This document shows positions 11,539 through 37,331 of a DNA stretch of 64,000 nucleotides, one piece after another (position 1 is the first letter of the stretch; each line of letters opens with the position of its first letter). The position numbers and the translations under genes are program-made. The stretch is from Ianthella basta (Eukaryota; Porifera; Demospongiae; Verongiida; Ianthellidae), in the NCBI GenBank assembly GCA_964019415.1, contig OZ025880.1, positions 4,646,085 through 4,710,084 of the forward strand, read 5' to 3'. The notes beneath the pieces are model-generated. The model was not told where the DNA came from, did not search any database, and was given only the letters and a program-made list of their open reading frames with translations.

Positions 11539-11601
11539 CAAGTAGTTCGAGGTTCAGGGGCGCCCCGGCGCCCCACGAGTTTTTTTAACTCGAAATAATT
11601 G
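11539..11601. repeat. Compound hairpin: CAAGTAgTTCGAG arms around GC hairpin
   Basis: The outer arms are CAAGTAGTTCGAG and AACTCGAAATAATTG, and the inner arms are GGGGCGCC/GGCGCCCC (11557-11574). Then come ACGAG and a run of T. A second copy with the same outer arms and a degenerate core lies at 53863-53919, so this is a repeat family. Confidence 0.75.
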
Positions 11602-11858
11602 TTTCTTTCCTGCGGAGGATAAAGGCGATTACTATTTGTATTGTCAGTCCATATTTTGCGACATCTGCGTACCATCGGAACACACCACTGTTGCTGCGTA
11701 TCGTGTGGAGTAGTCCAGATTGCAGCGACAGTGCACCTGTTTTGGTCTTGCTAGCCAAGGTAGGTAACTTTCAAGCGCGAGAAGATGACTCAGGATTCGT
11801 TGCGGCGAGAAGCGACTAGTTGCAGTCGTTCGCGACTCGATAAGGGCAAGGGAGAGGC

Positions 11859-14800
11859 ATGAGAGACTTTTTTCAACATAGACAGCGATGTAGAAGACTT
11901 GCAGTAGCTTCATGGAACGTTCGAACACTGGTGGAAGACGTAGAGGACGCGCGCATTTGTAGGAAAGGCCGTCGGGAGTACGGAGATGAACGTATTGGCG
12001 CTCAGACGGTAGATCGAAAGCTAGACCTATTGGTACGGGAACTTAAGAGATATGGTGTGTCAGTGGCTGGTATTCAGGAAACAAAATGGTTTGGCAATGA
12101 TGTGTGGGTAGCAGATGGGTACACCCTTTTACACTCTGGGCGACCTTTGCCTAGTGAAAATGACAGAGCGGTTAGGAATGAAGGAGTGGGAATTGTATTG
12201 GATGCAAAAGCCACAGCAGCTTGGAAGGAAGCAGGGGAGAAGTGGGAAGCAGTGAGTTCTCGAATTGTTACAGCCAGACTAATGTTATCCAAAGCAGGGC
12301 AAAGGAAGCCTGGTGGTAGATCAAGAGAAGCTAAGAACAAGTACATGACAGTGGTATCTGTGTATGCACCCACAGCAAAGGCTCCCTCTAGTGTGAAGTG
12401 GAAATTCTTAGCAGACTTGCAAGATGTGCTCGACAAGATACCCCAGTCTGATATTCTTATCATGCTGGGTGATTTCAACGCTCGAGTTGGCAGGAGTGAT
12501 TCAGAGAATGACCTTTGGGCAGGAGTGCGTGGAAGACATGGTATGGCTGATGTTAATGAAGCTGGTGAGGAGTTCTTAGAATTTTGTGCCATTAACCAAC
12601 TCACAATAATGAACACCTGGTTTGCAAAGAAAGAAATACAGCTTGGCACTTGGATCCAGCATCAAAGCGCAATCATATGATTGATTACATTGTAATGCGG
12701 GCTAGTCAGCGCAAGCTTTGTACTGATGTGCAAGTCATGAGGGGAGCGAATTGTTGGACGGATCACCAAATGGTGAGGGCCAAAGTGTGTGTGTATATTG
12801 TCCACTCTGGAAGGAACAAGAAGAAGAGGCAGGTTCCTTTTGCAGTTCACACCCTGCGCAATGAAGATGTGGCTGACACTTACCGTGAGTGATTGTCCAA
12901 ACAACTTAAAGAAACACCACACAATCCAGGGATGCCTGGTGAATGGAATTGAACAAATTTGAAATCATGTATAGTTAAGACAGCTGAGAGCACAGTAGGC
13001 CGAGCTAGACAGAAACAGCCGGATTGGTTCGTTGAGAGCACTGACACCCTGTTGCCTCTAATTGAGATGAAGAATGAAGCTCAAAAGAGAATGCTACAGA
13101 ATAACAGCACAGCGAATAGAAAGGAGTTCCGCCGACAACAAAGAGTAGTCAAAGAGGCCATACAATCTGCTAAAGAGAAATGGAGTTTAAGGGTAGCGAG
13201 TGAAGGGGAAAAGGCTAGCAAGGATGGTAGGACGAGGTGGAAATGTATTAGGAAGCTACAACTGACCCATGCTGGGCGTAGACCAGCAAAGCCTTGTGCT
13301 GTGCTGAAGGAAGATGGTGTCCTAACGGCCAGCCCTGCTGAAGTTAGATTACGTTGGCACAGGCATTTCTCTAGGTTGCTGAATATCCCTAGTGTGTTTC
13401 AAGAAGAGGTTATCACAGAAATGCTATCACAGCCAGTTTGTTGGGAACTTGACATCCCCCCCCCCCCCACTGAAGAAGAATTAGGAGTGGCACTTGACAA
13501 ACTTAAATGTGGTAAGGCAGGTGGAAGGACAGGGATACTACCTGAGATGATCCTGGCAGGGGGCAAACAGCTCTGGAGCAGGTTACATCAACTGTTACTG
13601 GAGGTATATGGGAGGAACACCGGGTTGTTGCTGACTGGCAAGATGCACAGATTGTTCCCATTCCAAAGAAGGGCAATCTCCATCAGTGTGACAACTGGAG
13701 GGGTATCAGTCTCTTGGATGTTGTCGGTAAAGTCCTTGCTAGGATCATGCAGGAGCGGCTACAGACCATCGCAGAGAAAGTCCTTCCAGAATCCCAATGT
13801 GGGTTCAGGAGTGGCAGGGGGTGTATTGACATGATCTTTACTGCTAGGCAGATGATTGAAAAGGCTGGAGAGCACAATGCTACTTTGTTCATTCTGTTTG
13901 TTGATCTTCAGAAGGCTTACGACTCAGTCCCAAGAAAGGCCTTGTGGCAAGTGCTTCAGAAATGTGGGGTTCCACCAACCATGCTCAGTATAATAAGATC
14001 ATTTCATGAGGGTATGCATGCAGAAGTTAGAGTAGGTAGCACAGCTACAGACAGTTTTGAAGTGCAGAATGGTCTCAGGCAAGGGTGCACTATGGCTCCA
14101 ACACTGTTCAACATCTACCTTAGTGCGGTGGTGGCGGATTGGAGGAATTGTTGCCCAGAATTGGGGTTAATTTGAGGTTCTGTCAGGGCAGGAGACTAGT
14201 TGGTGATCGCACTGCAAAGTCAAGATTGAAGAACATGCGAGTAACGGAATCCCAGTTTGCAGACGATGCAGTGGTGTATGCGAGCACACGTACGGCCTTC
14301 GAACAGGCCACAGGGAAGTTTATCCAAACGGCAAGTAGGTGGGGACTGACAGTGAGTGTTGGGAAGACCAAGGGAATGGCTGTCGGTCAACTTGAGGCAG
14401 TGGAGGATGATGCAGTACAACTAGACAACGGTGCGATTGAGATGGTTACTGAATTCACATATTTAGGAAGCATTGTGTCAAGTGATGGGGATCTGAGCAA
14501 GGAGGTGCTATGTCGCATTGCAAAGGCTGCCAGAATCTTTGGATGTCTGAAGGAACCCATCTTCCGGAGTAAACACTTGTCACTAGAAACCAAGAGGGCG
14601 GTCTATCGGGCTGTAGTTCTGTCCACCTTGCTGTATGGGGCAGAGACATGGACCATCAAGGCAGCACATGTTAGACGAATGACAACATTTCACAATCGAT
14701 GCCTTTGAACTATCCTCGGAGTGTCCAAGTACCAACAGTGGACAGAACGCATATCATCAGGGCAGCTAGCAACATCCTTTGGCATGGAGGAGACATTAGA

Positions 14801-15221
14801 AAGCATTCTTATGTCACACCGTCTACGTTGGCTTGGTCATCTGGCCCGCATGGAAGATCATAGAATGCCAAAGCAGTTGCTCTTTGGAGAGATGCTACAG
14901 ACTAGACCAGGACACGGCCCGAAGAAGAGGTGGCGAGATGTAGCTAAGTCAGACTTGCACACCATTGGAGTTGCAGATGATTGGTATGAGGTTGCACAGA
15001 ATAGACAGAAGTGGCTGCAAGTGTGTACTGATGGTGCAAGATCAGCTGTGAAGCAGCACCAACAAGAAGAACACTCAACAAACACAACTAGTGCCTCTGA
15101 CAACTTCCCCTGCCCATGTGGTAGGTCCTTACGGAGAAGAGGAGACCTCACGCAACACAGTCGTTTTTGTACCATGTCAAATTCGGATTCAGTGAGTCGT
15201 CTGGTCCATGACAAGTCATAG
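11859..15221 (+). pseudogene. Decayed non-LTR retrotransposon (endonuclease + reverse transcriptase + C-terminal zinc finger)
   Basis: The ATG at 11859 opens an apurinic-type endonuclease: ASWNVRTL, GIQETKW, SVYAPT, LGDFNARVG, then TDHQMVR in a shifted frame. Reverse transcriptase motifs follow: GFRSGRGCIDMIF, LFVDLQKAYDSVPR, GLRQGCTMAPTLFNIYL, the catalytic FADDAVVY box and YLGSIVSSDGD. Then LLYGAETWT, LGHLARMEDHRMPKQLL and a C-terminal CPCGRSLRRRGDLTQHSRFC finger. The frame is broken near 12650, 13600-13640 and 14150-14175, with stops at 12890-12892, about 12949 and 14706-14708, plus a C homopolymer at 13457. The order EN-RT-finger and the motifs fit an RTE- or CR1-related LINE. I favour RTE-like but cannot fix the clade. 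It is inactive as read. Confidence 0.85.
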
Positions 15222-15268
15222 GACTACCGTTATCACTCACGGGTGGACGGATCAAGGTTCAAGGTTCA

Positions 15269-19226
<3,958 letters not shown>

Positions 19227-19266
19227 GCTGCAGTATAAGGTAAACAGTACACACTTTCTCTTTTAG
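19227..19266 (+). promoter_or_regulatory. Conserved upstream element with 3'-splice-site-like end
   Basis: GTATAAGGTAAACAGTACAC followed by ACTTTCTCTTTTAG. Equivalent sequence precedes the start of copy 3 (46494-46530), copy 4 (58582-58630) and the decayed copy (42048-42083), and a weaker version lies before copy 1 (about 3860-3885). The pyrimidine run ending in AG looks like a splice acceptor, suggesting a 5'-UTR intron before a single coding exon. The GTATAAGG part may instead be a TATA-like element. Both readings are inferred. Confidence 0.4.
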
Positions 19267-19340
19267 TTCTAGTCATATATATTATGCTAGATGCTATATA
19301 TTGGTCAGGCCTGATTCCAAGTTCATACTTACCTCATGCA

Positions 19341-22300
19341 ATGGGCAATAGCCAACAGCTAATGATGATCATTATTCTCGTTGGTTCTCTGCTACTCAGC
19401 TTGACTCCACATGTGATCAGCCAAGGCGAGCACTCCCCTGCTGGCAGGTCTCAGCTCTACTGGGTGGCAGCAAACAGTGCACAATGTGGCAACTTGAGCA
19501 ACGGCAGCAACTGTGGCACACTGGGTGAATACCAAAGGAAAGGTGCCAACTTCTCTCTCTCTGACACCACCTGGATATTCCTACATGGTGAGCATATTGC
19601 ACAGACAGTTTGGAGGCTAGAAATTATGCAAGCACGAAATGTGACACTCCGAGGAGAAGAGAAGTGTGCCATGGGAATTGAGGAATGTGTTTTGGTGGTA
19701 ACAAATGAAATTAAAAGATTGAAGACTTGGAAGGACATGTTTCGGAATATAGTGTATAACATCTTTGTAATTGAATCAAGTCATATTACACTAGAGAACT
19801 TGAAAGTAGTTGCTGGCTACAATAGTGCAATTGGTGAGCTTGAAATCAGCATTCTTGTGAAAGAAGCAAGTCATATAGTCTTTGAACTTTTGGAGACAAC
19901 TTCAATTGCTACTTCAATCAAAATAGAAGCAACAGACAATGTGTGTATTCGTTCCGTAGACTTTCAAAATGGTGAATTGGAAATCACAGATCCAACTGGA
20001 GACTACATGGTAATGGAAAGCGTTCTTTCATCAACTTCTGTTCTAACACATCCCTCTGCCTGCTCTCAAACAACAGCAGAGAATTGTAGCTTTGACTTAA
20101 CCATTAATGAATGTATCTTTCGAAACAAAAGAACAGTTGACTTCACAGTTGAAGATTCTAAACAAAGCTTGCAGATGGCCAAAGAAAACAATTACCACTA
20201 CATTAGGCTCTTCATTGCCAACAGTACCATGAAACATTTTCTTTCTCCTAGGTCTCGGTATGAATTGTTGGATCCTCTAGGGCTTAGTATACTAATTCGC
20301 AATTACCCCACACAGTTGTGCACTGTAGAGGTCAGAAATGTTACTTTTAGAACATATGGAGTCACACTTGATATGCCATTAAGTTTCAATACAGAGAATG
20401 CAACAAATCCTACTTCTGCTGACAGATCAGTGGGAGCACATGTACTTATAGATGGCTGCAAATTCTTAAGAGCAGTACAAGGAATAACTATAACCCTTGA
20501 CAATTCAATAGAAGTAGGAACAATAGCCATTTTCGATCCTTTTCTTGACTGGGACTCCACCACTGCCACTGAACAGACAACAATGAAACATCCTGAAATT
20601 ATCATTGCCAACACAAATTTTTACAACTGCTATTTAACACAAGTTACCCGCACAATTGGTGTACAGATTTCTGGCAATTATTGGCATGACTCAACTTTGT
20701 TTATAAACAACCACAGGAGGCTGCTGACAATCCAGAACAGTACATTCACGAAAGCAAAATTTTCAGAGAATTGTCATGGCTTCCTAGACTCTAGCTTTCT
20801 TGCTGCCATTGACCTAACAAACTTACAAGGGTACAGGGTTGTCATGGCTGGGGGCAACTATATAACATCTAATGAAGGTTACGGACTTGCACTGCACAAC
20901 AGTCAGGTAGAGCTCAATGGCTATAATGAAATTAGCAAGAATACACTTGGATCCAAAATATGGGGCGGTGGAATCTACATGTCTTCTGATTCACAGTTGC
21001 TACTGACACCTGGCACAATTTTGAATGTGACTGAAAACATTGGTAGTCCATATGGTGGAGGCATTTATATCTCTCACCGCAATCAAAGCTATGATGTACA
21101 GACAATGTCACTTTCTGCATTTGTTGATTGCTATGTGGAGTTCCACAACTGTCCAGGATGGTGTTTCTTTCAGTTCATCAGCAGTGATGGGCAGAGTGTG
21201 AATGCAAGTGAACTAGCAGAACACAATGCAACAGTTTTGCTGTCAAACAACACAGCATCTCATGGTGGGAATAATGTTTTCAATGGTCACTTTCAGAACT
21301 GTTCCCTACAAACTGCTGATGTGAATGGTACTCTACCAGCAAGCAGGCAGCTAATTCTTGATGTCTTCCACCAGTACCCACCCATGGATGAAGAACCAAT
21401 ACCCTCCTACCCCTATGCCATCTGTCTCTGCATTGATGGTGAGCTCAGCTGTATCAGGAACCACACATTGGTAGTAGAAACGTACCCTGTGCAAACTTTT
21501 CACATATCAGTACACGTCATGGGAGATTGGCAGCGTGTATTGCCAGTGAAGTTCAGGGTTGATGGTGATGGTGCAACCCATCATGACACATTGAGCAAAA
21601 AGAACTGTACCGAAGCATATACGTTGAGGAATCTCACACCTGGTACTTCTCATCACATCAGACTGCAAGCACATCTTGATCTTGATGCACCTGAGGACCT
21701 TCCAATGTCACCGTACAACGATAATAATAGTATACATTCATATTATATGGGTATAATCTATAACCATCTAGTAGTAAAGGTCTTCAATAGCTGCTCTCCA
21801 GGGTTGGTCTACAAAGAACACAAATGTACATGCAATACATTTCTCAGGCATAACATGTTCACCTGTACTGTTAGGATCACCACAACTACATACAGAGCAG
21901 ACCAGCCACATTACTGGATTGGGAAGAAAGGGAACAATGTATTTCTTAGTCCCAACTGTCCAACAATTTACTGCAACTCTGTTGTCCTACAAAGTGGACT
22001 GACATTGGATAAGAGCACACAGAATCAGCAATGCATCAATGACCGTCAAGGCCTGCTCTGCAGTGAATGTCCAACAGGTTATAGCTCTGTGTTTGGCTCT
22101 TACAAATGTAAAGAGTGCTCCAGTGTGTGGTTGCTCCAGTTACCACTGCATGCATTGGGAGGGATCTTCATTGTGGCTGGTTTGTTCCTTCTCAACTTAA
22201 CTCTCCTCCAAGGAACCATCATAGGTGTGGTGCTATACACCAACATCATGGGACTCATGGGAGACTTCCTTCAAGAACATGCCTGGGGTCCTCTGTTCTT

Positions 22301-23525
22301 TCTCTTATCAGTCATCAACCTGCAACCCGGAGTGGGAGTGTGTTTATATGATGGCATGGATGAGTTCTGGAAGGCTCTGTTGCAGTTTGTCTTCCCGTTT
22401 TACCTCTTCACATTGCTAGCAGTCATCATCATTGTCACTCACAAGTGTGGCTACAGGATGTTCAGAAGGGCTCGCTTCATAGCCAGGAGAGCTGTACCAG
22501 TACTGGCCACCATCATGGTACTCACATACACTTCTCTTGTCAATGCTGTCATTGCTCCACTGAGGTATACTACACTTTACAATGTAGACACTGCACAAGG
22601 TGAAACAGTTTGGCTGTATCAACCATCCCTGCCCTTCTTTGGTGGCCAACACCTTGTCATTGGCATCCTGTCCATTGCAGTGACTGTGCTCTACCTGATT
22701 CCCTTCACATTCACAATGCTCTTTGGAGACCTGATGAGAAGGTACTTCCACAAGTTGTGGTTCAGCCACTTCATGGATGTCCTCCACGGAGGGTTCATAT
22801 GGCCTCTTGGCTTTTGGATTGGTTTGAGACTGCTAGTACGAGTCATCCTTGTGGTCACCCACATACTCACTAGTGCAGATGTTGCTGCATATTGCACTCT
22901 TGTTACAACTGGGACACTGCTGGTTGTGCAGTTGCTGGTCAAGCCATTTAGAGATCCTGATCAGTTCAGGAATGCCATCAACTTACAGGTGCCTTTGACA
23001 TTTGGAAGTAAGTGTAAGAGACAGGTAAAGAAATGTCTAAATTCCTATCACACGCCACTGTTTGACTTGCTGTACTTCCTCAACATACTTGCTGCAATGG
23101 CAACCATTATCCTTGGCTCTATTCCAAGAACTGACCGCAAGCTTCAGCAGCAATTGTCCAGTACAGGAATCAACATTCTAATCATACTAGCACTTGCACA
23201 GTCTGCAGTCATCCTTGTCTACCATGCCTACAACTTCTTCCCTGTACCGGAGAAAGCTCGTAGCTGTGCCCAGTCATGTTGGTCAACCATGCGTGCCATC
23301 CCCAGCATGCTAAAGGACACTCAGTGCTGCCGGAGGAGGCCCAAGGAGGAGGAGGAACCAAGAAGGAGCCCCATCCCAATACTGATCCTACGTCCACCAG
23401 AGATTGATGAAGTCTACGAAAGTGAATCAGAGAGCAGTTCCTACACTGAACAACCTCCTGCAGAACAGGTGGAGGTGAGAGAGAGCTCTTTGCAAGAACC
23501 ACTGCTGACACATGGCAGTCAATGA
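19341..23525 (+). CDS. Receptor-like multi-pass membrane glycoprotein, copy 2 (intact)
   Basis: Single uninterrupted frame of 1394 codons from the ATG at 19341. An in-frame ATG at 19284 exists, but the 19341 start (GCAATGGGC) is the one conserved in all copies and sits just before the signal peptide (LMMIIILVGSLLLSL, cleavage near residue 28). Residues about 30-880 form an ectodomain with many N-X-S/T sites, paired Cys and beta-helix-like phrases (WGGGIYMSSDSQLLLTPGT, YGGGIYIS). A Cys cluster (CTCNTFL...MFTC) and the module CSECPTGYSSVFGSYKCKEC follow near 905. There are 8-9 hydrophobic segments from about 928 to 1303, then a tail with CCRRRPKEEEE, RRSPIPILILRPPE, an acidic Ser-rich stretch and EPLLTHGSQ. 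I do not know a function. Topology suggests a surface receptor or channel. Not bacterial Pmp, despite similar beta-helix phrases. Confidence 0.85.
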   Translation: MGNSQQLMMIIILVGSLLLSLTPHVISQGEHSPAGRSQLYWVAANSAQCGNLSNGSNCGTLGEYQRKGANFSLSDTTWIFLHGEHIAQTVWRLEIMQARNVTLRGEEKCAMGIEECVLVVTNEIKRLKTWKDMFRNIVYNIFVIESSHITLENLKVVAGYNSAIGELEISILVKEASHIVFELLETTSIATSIKIEATDNVCIRSVDFQNGELEITDPTGDYMVMESVLSSTSVLTHPSACSQTTAENCSFDLTINECIFRNKRTVDFTVEDSKQSLQMAKENNYHYIRLFIANSTMKHFLSPRSRYELLDPLGLSILIRNYPTQLCTVEVRNVTFRTYGVTLDMPLSFNTENATNPTSADRSVGAHVLIDGCKFLRAVQGITITLDNSIEVGTIAIFDPFLDWDSTTATEQTTMKHPEIIIANTNFYNCYLTQVTRTIGVQISGNYWHDSTLFINNHRRLLTIQNSTFTKAKFSENCHGFLDSSFLAAIDLTNLQGYRVVMAGGNYITSNEGYGLALHNSQVELNGYNEISKNTLGSKIWGGGIYMSSDSQLLLTPGTILNVTENIGSPYGGGIYISHRNQSYDVQTMSLSAFVDCYVEFHNCPGWCFFQFISSDGQSVNASELAEHNATVLLSNNTASHGGNNVFNGHFQNCSLQTADVNGTLPASRQLILDVFHQYPPMDEEPIPSYPYAICLCIDGELSCIRNHTLVVETYPVQTFHISVHVMGDWQRVLPVKFRVDGDGATHHDTLSKKNCTEAYTLRNLTPGTSHHIRLQAHLDLDAPEDLPMSPYNDNNSIHSYYMGIIYNHLVVKVFNSCSPGLVYKEHKCTCNTFLRHNMFTCTVRITTTTYRADQPHYWIGKKGNNVFLSPNCPTIYCNSVVLQSGLTLDKSTQNQQCINDRQGLLCSECPTGYSSVFGSYKCKECSSVWLLQLPLHALGGIFIVAGLFLLNLTLLQGTIIGVVLYTNIMGLMGDFLQEHAWGPLFFLLSVINLQPGVGVCLYDGMDEFWKALLQFVFPFYLFTLLAVIIIVTHKCGYRMFRRARFIARRAVPVLATIMVLTYTSLVNAVIAPLRYTTLYNVDTAQGETVWLYQPSLPFFGGQHLVIGILSIAVTVLYLIPFTFTMLFGDLMRRYFHKLWFSHFMDVLHGGFIWPLGFWIGLRLLVRVILVVTHILTSADVAAYCTLVTTGTLLVVQLLVKPFRDPDQFRNAINLQVPLTFGSKCKRQVKKCLNSYHTPLFDLLYFLNILAAMATIILGSIPRTDRKLQQQLSSTGINILIILALAQSAVILVYHAYNFFPVPEKARSCAQSCWSTMRAIPSMLKDTQCCRRRPKEEEEPRRSPIPILILRPPEIDEVYESESESSSYTEQPPAEQVEVRESSLQEPLLTHGSQ

Positions 23526-24145
23526 ACTGGTGAATATGTCTCTTCATTTTATGATTAATACAGTATCTACCTACTTGTATACTTCACCATCAGGATACAA
23601 TAATAACCTCAGTGCACATTATTGCAATCACTACATAATACAATTAATAATAATCACTATTCCTCCATGGTAGGCATAAAATTAATATGATTTCATTACA
23701 GTAGTGAATTTAACAATGGTACATAGATTTTTGTTCACACCTGCATTTCTCAACACTTCAGTTGTATTTCAAACTCAGAGCTCACTTTGTTGTGATACAT
23801 ATAATATTGGTCAATGCAAGTTGATGATATTGTAGAGGCTCATAGTTGAATTAGTAATCCACCTGGTAACAGATTCTGAGGACACAACTGTTAATGATAT
23901 ATCAAATGCAGGACATTCTGACCTGGATCACGGTCTTTGTCATCTGCTCACAGGCAGTATTCCACTCACATTGTCACGTGTCATTATGTGCAACATTAAT
24001 TATCATCTCAGGACCTTCTAATCCTGCTCCAGTGCTTGATGGATCAGATTATAAAGTCAATGCATACTCATAGTTGTATAATTACTGTGGCAATTAACCA
24101 TGGGTTGAGAAATCTCATATTGCCTAAGAGCCCAGGGCTAGTAGG
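23526..24145. other. Duplicated 3' flank of copy 2
   Basis: Matches the 3' flank of copy 1 (8150-8700) until about 24090, where the similarity stops next to the GC-rich hairpin block. No gene seen. Confidence 0.6.
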
Positions 24146-25070
24146 TTGACCTGTGCGATAGTATCAAGTTCGCACAGGTCAAATTCTCATATCGCACAGG
24201 TCAAGTGAGAGAGTTGCAGCTGTTTCAACAAGATCTAAGAGACATGCATAATACAGGTCATCAAGGAAAGCTGAAGCTGCCAACGAATGACATGCAATAC
24301 ATGTCAGCAGGCAGAATAGGCAAACAGGACAAGGGCATCTAGCAGATGCATTAAAACAAGGGCGAATGAGCATACACACGCTTGCAAAAATGTAGACTCA
24401 TTCGCAATCGCAGGACGTTTGCGTGAATTAGGGACCCGCACCAATGAACGCGGACAGCCTGAACGAGGATTATTAATATAGGTATACAAAAGTTGGAACA
24501 CTGGGACCCTATACCGTTCCTGTGTTTCGCCTAATGAAACTTCTGCTGTAGTCGTCTCTGAACCTTGGCATTCATGGGAAAGACGCCTAGTCGCGCACTT
24601 TCCAAATAGTCTCACCGACGAGCTTCCTGTCACCAGAGTGTTCGCGCCTTCCTCGAGCTAATGGAGTTGAAAACCTTCTCCTTTCAGCTGCAGACAATGG
24701 CCACCCGACGTCTGTCTTTGGACGCGTTCCAATAACTTGTCCGTAAGCTCCCGCGAGTCTTCCTTCAGTCGGCACGCGCAGCGTGGTGCTTTTCTCTTCT
24801 GTTAAAGCAGCTTGTCAGGGTATTTGAGCAGGAACGTTGAAACTGTTGCCGAGGTGACACAATACAAGTAAAGAACCTCGACGCAAAAGAGCTCCAGTGA
24901 GTATTCTTCTGTAGCAAAAAAGCCAAGTAGGCAAACTGATCTAGAGCGCTTGACTGACGCGAGGTCGGCGCGGGGTAGATAAAAGCTATAGACGCCTTAG
25001 TGTGCGATACGACGCATATACAACACTTGCCCTCGGGGCTCGAGCTGTAAATGCGTCGTATCACACACTA
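24146..25070. other. GC-rich block bounded by hairpins, possibly a non-autonomous element
   Basis: At the left, TTGACCTGTGCGATA (24146-24160) pairs with TATCGCACAGGTCAA (24190-24204), with a nested CGCACAGGTCAA. At the right, TAGTGTGCGATACGACGCAT (24998-25017) pairs with ATGCGTCGTATCACACACTA (25051-25070). The roughly 900 bp between them are CpG-rich, unlike the flanks. Minus-strand frames of 60-110 codons inside show no recognisable domain. The architecture resembles the block at 45725-46473. It may be a mobile element or a CpG-rich promoter region. Confidence 0.4.
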
Positions 25071-25099
25071 AGCAGTCTATCTGACGTCACATACATTAG

Positions 25100-25172
25100 C
25101 AACTGGAGCAACCACACACTGGAGCACTCTTTACATTTGCAAGAGCCGAACACATGCAGAACTGTAACCATT
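25100..25172 (-). pseudogene. Inverted short fragment of the receptor gene
   Basis: Reverse complement of the part encoding the SYKCKECSSVWLLQL region of the receptor copies, with few mismatches, followed by a weaker match to the preceding GYSSVFG region. It abuts the right hairpin of the GC-rich block and a CRE-like TGACGTCA (25082-25089). Confidence 0.75.
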
Positions 25173-27020
25173 ACTGTTACAGTAACTGTTACTGACGAAC
25201 AAACTCATCCATGCCATCAATCATAAAAACACATCCTGGCACCGAATTGTAGATTGTAGGACAATAACTTTTTTCCTGTGTGTACCGTAGTTAATCTAAT
25301 TCACTGCATGGCTGCAACAGTCATGTATATCCGATTGTTACACAGTGTACACACAGACATACATACATGCTTACAAATGTTCACTTGCATACACATACAC
25401 TTTGGACATTATCACTTTGAATATGTCAATGTGTTGCACACTTCACAAGCCACACCTCCCACTCCACATGATCCATTAGCCCGGGATCATTTGCACACAG
25501 CAAATGTTTCCAGGACAGCTGTACCTGGTCAGCTATATACAGTGCAGTAACAGCAACTGCAACTACCAGAAATGTCAGTTTTCACACATTTTGGTAGCTA
25601 CGTAGCTACCAGCTAGGTACCTTTATTAGTGAAGTGACTTTTGATGCCTGTTTCGTTGAATCCTGCTACTATTCTAGATCCTTTGCACATGTATACGCCA
25701 CCATCTATTATGCAAGTTGCGACATCAGCTGTATGTTCTTCAACAGCACACCCACTATAGCTACATTAACAACATCCATGACCCCTCAAACAGTGTTGCT
25801 GGAGTTGTGCAATAAATGGGTTGATATGAGCCAGAGGTAAACTACTATGGTAAACAGACCAGATTTTTCAGCTTATGATCTACCAAGATGAGATCCCTAC
25901 TGGCTGCATGTCTTCTGTCTAGTCTCAGCTCACCTGACGTATGTAGAGGCAGAACACAATTGCAAGTGCAGGTATTTCCCACCACAGCAAGTGAGCTAGC
26001 TAGCTAGCAGTGCTGTGTAGTGCTGCTGCAAACCAAAGCCACTCTAGGTGGTGGAGTGCCATTTCACATTCTACATACAAGTCCTGCTCCTGTTCCTCCT
26101 AGATTGGTTACAGTGCAACGACCAGTTCCTGAACAGGGAGGCAGGCCACTCAGCGACAACCCATTCAGATCGTACTCTGGTATATATTACAAAGACAATT
26201 TTAATAAGTGAGCCAGTCTAGTTGCCATAAAGAGGCAGTTTTGATCCTTGTGGTAGATGTATGAATGCTGTACTGTTTGCATCCACCCATAGACTAACCC
26301 TAGCTAGAGCTGAAGACCAATTGATATAATATATATATATATATATCCCTATATATGTGTACGTGTGTGCATGTGTATGTGTCTATATTATAGTTCATGC
26401 ATGCTTGACCCCTACTTTGGAGTAATATAGATATTCATACAACCCTTGCCAGCATTAAAATAACATGTTCAGTAATGAAAAATGCATGTGCTGCTAGATA
26501 CCTTAAGGCTAGGACACTAATTTTTGCAAATTAGAGAGTAGTAAAAGATCAGTAAAAATTGTACCCGCTAAAACGTTTTGTACAGGCAAAACATACACAC
26601 AAAAAACTTGAAAATTGCTAAATTTAGTATACCCACCAAATCCTGGACTTTCAAATCACTAGTGGTCCTGACCCACTGCAATTTGTGCTGGATATTCTGT
26701 GATGATGTACAGTATTCACCTTGTCTCTTTTACAACACTGTATATTATTGTATAATAATTTACAAATTTTAAAAGAGTATCGACACTTCTTTTAGTGTCC
26801 TATGACATACTTTAATGTGTTGTCTCTCCCTATACATCCAACTCATGCAGTCTGTTGTGAATTAATTTGTGGCTTTAATGGTATTCAGTGTCTCCAGCTA
26901 CATAATTGGTCTTTAAGAAAAGGATATATAGTACACTGAGCTTGGCCTATAATTATGCAGGAGAGTACCTACTATTTAAACATGGCACGTGTTCAAACAC
27001 AGTGCACTAGTCTTTGGTGA
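25173..27020. other. Intergenic, no gene seen
   Basis: No convincing gene. It holds a short (TA)n run (26326-26346) and one copy of a dispersed repeat (about 26526-26670, ending AATCCTGGACTTTC). The 3' end of the lipase gene lies just downstream at 27021. Confidence 0.5.
26526..26670. repeat. Dispersed repeat ending CAAATCCTGGACTTTC
   Basis: Shares GTACAGGC.AAA, ACACAAAAA, TTGCTAA.ATTAGTA and AATCCTGGACTTTC with copies at about 32630-32710 and, more diverged, 30220-30375. The last two lie in lipase introns. It is probably a MITE-type repeat. Confidence 0.55.

Positions 27021-37331
<10,311 letters not shown>

Noticed and set aside
19341-23525. Bacterial polymorphic outer-membrane protein or symbiont contamination
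   Set aside because: The beta-helix-like phrases resemble Pmp proteins, but the protein has a multi-pass membrane C-terminus and no autotransporter barrel, and it lies among animal transposons and a spliced gene.
24179-25064. Minus-strand frames of 62-109 codons in the CpG-rich block
   Set aside because: No recognisable domain. They are best explained by CpG-rich composition.
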